Below are positions 63,925 to 64,000 of a stretch of 64,000 nt of DNA, piece by piece. The notes beneath the pieces are model-generated. The model searched no databases. It was not told the origin of the DNA and saw nothing but the letters and a program-made list of their open reading frames with translations. Origin of the DNA: Sulfitobacter undariae (GTDB taxonomy: Bacteria; Pseudomonadota; Alphaproteobacteria; Rhodobacterales; Rhodobacteraceae); NCBI RefSeq assembly GCF_014196805.1, contig NZ_JACIEI010000018.1:1-64000 (forward strand), read 5' to 3'. The stretch's first letter is position 1. Each line of letters begins with the position of its first letter. Made by a program: the position numbers and the translations under genes.

Positions 63925-64000
63925 AAGCTGGACCGTACGCGGGAGAGCGTAGCAAGTTAAACCTTGCTGCCGCCGAAGGTGAAATACCCGAAATCTCTCA
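63925..64000 (+). promoter_or_regulatory. Glycine riboswitch (aptamer), 3' end cut by the window
   Basis: The core signatures of the gcvT-type aptamer are in order. GGGAGAG lies at 63941-63947. The P3 hairpin is AGCAAG (63951-63956) with CTTGCT (63963-63968). GCCGAAGG lies at 63972-63979, and CTCTCA at 63995-64000 ends exactly at the window edge. Upstream, CCAGC-GTAA-GCTGG (63918-63931) forms a small extra hairpin. Glycine riboswitches control the glycine cleavage system or glycine transporters, so such a gene is expected just beyond the window on the plus strand. Whether a second aptamer follows cannot be seen. Confidence 0.88.

Overview
The window looks like a chromosomal segment of a marine alphaproteobacterium of the Rhodobacterales (Roseobacter group). 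The evidence is the moderately high GC content, the density of ABC, TRAP and TTT uptake systems, a DmdB-like acyl-CoA ligase, a Zur/Znu locus of alphaproteobacterial type and an OxyR-KatG pair. This assignment rests on protein resemblance only; there is no rRNA or tRNA in the window. Almost everything is accessory metabolism, arranged as compact transporter-plus-enzyme operons.

Layout. 1-904: remnant of an IS110-type transposase. 1051-3380: exported sulfite-oxidase-fold protein coupled to a hybrid histidine kinase. 3792-9204 (minus): five overlapping genes, an iron/phosphonate-class ABC transporter followed by a metallo-beta-lactamase-fold hydrolase and a histidine phosphatase. 9435-12714 (minus): thiamine-pyrimidine uptake operon (ykoF, thiX, thiZ, thiY) under a TPP riboswitch and closed by a terminator. 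13005-14460: YeeE/YedE thiosulfate-type transporter and an ArsC/Spx-family thiol protein. 14652-17928: GMC alcohol oxidase and acyl-CoA ligase. 18753-26913: IclR regulator and class III aminotransferase, divergent from a TctCBA transporter, aldehyde dehydrogenase and a Tm-1-like protein. 26925-30160: oxyR divergent from katG. 30241-33793: small orphan genes (a periplasmic ClpP-fold-like protein, a glycine-zipper lipoprotein, an AT-rich ORF), rlmF and an SDR dehydrogenase. 33771-36620: a 949-residue adenylation-carrier-reductase protein. 36764-39874: zinc uptake (znuA divergent from zur-znuC-znuB). 40014-44170: DoxX protein and a TAXI-type TRAP transporter. 44542-47905: amidohydrolase, YczE-type membrane protein, pentapeptide-repeat protein and an orphan MbcA/ParS-type antitoxin. 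48072-56161 (minus): seven-gene operon with an NMT1-type ABC transporter, a 5'-nucleotidase-like phosphoesterase, a creatininase-family hydrolase, a cytosine-deaminase-like hydrolase and an FAD-linked oxidase. 56281-56874: NAD(P)H-quinone-reductase-like flavoprotein. 57280-63757: Dpp-type ABC transporter plus a TIM-barrel isomerase/epimerase. 63925-64000: start of a glycine riboswitch cut by the window edge.

Most operons have an import step feeding cytoplasmic hydrolases or dehydrogenases. Three operons couple a transporter to enzymes in combinations for which I know no described pathway: the five-gene operon at 3.8-9.2 kb, the seven-gene operon at 48-56 kb, and the TctCBA, aldehyde dehydrogenase and Tm-1-like set at 21-27 kb. 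These, together with the orphan carboxylate-reductase-like protein at 33.8-36.6 kb, are the best candidates for new biology. Two metabolite riboswitches (TPP and glycine) are clear from their conserved cores. No CRISPR array, prophage, tRNA, rRNA or replication origin was seen.
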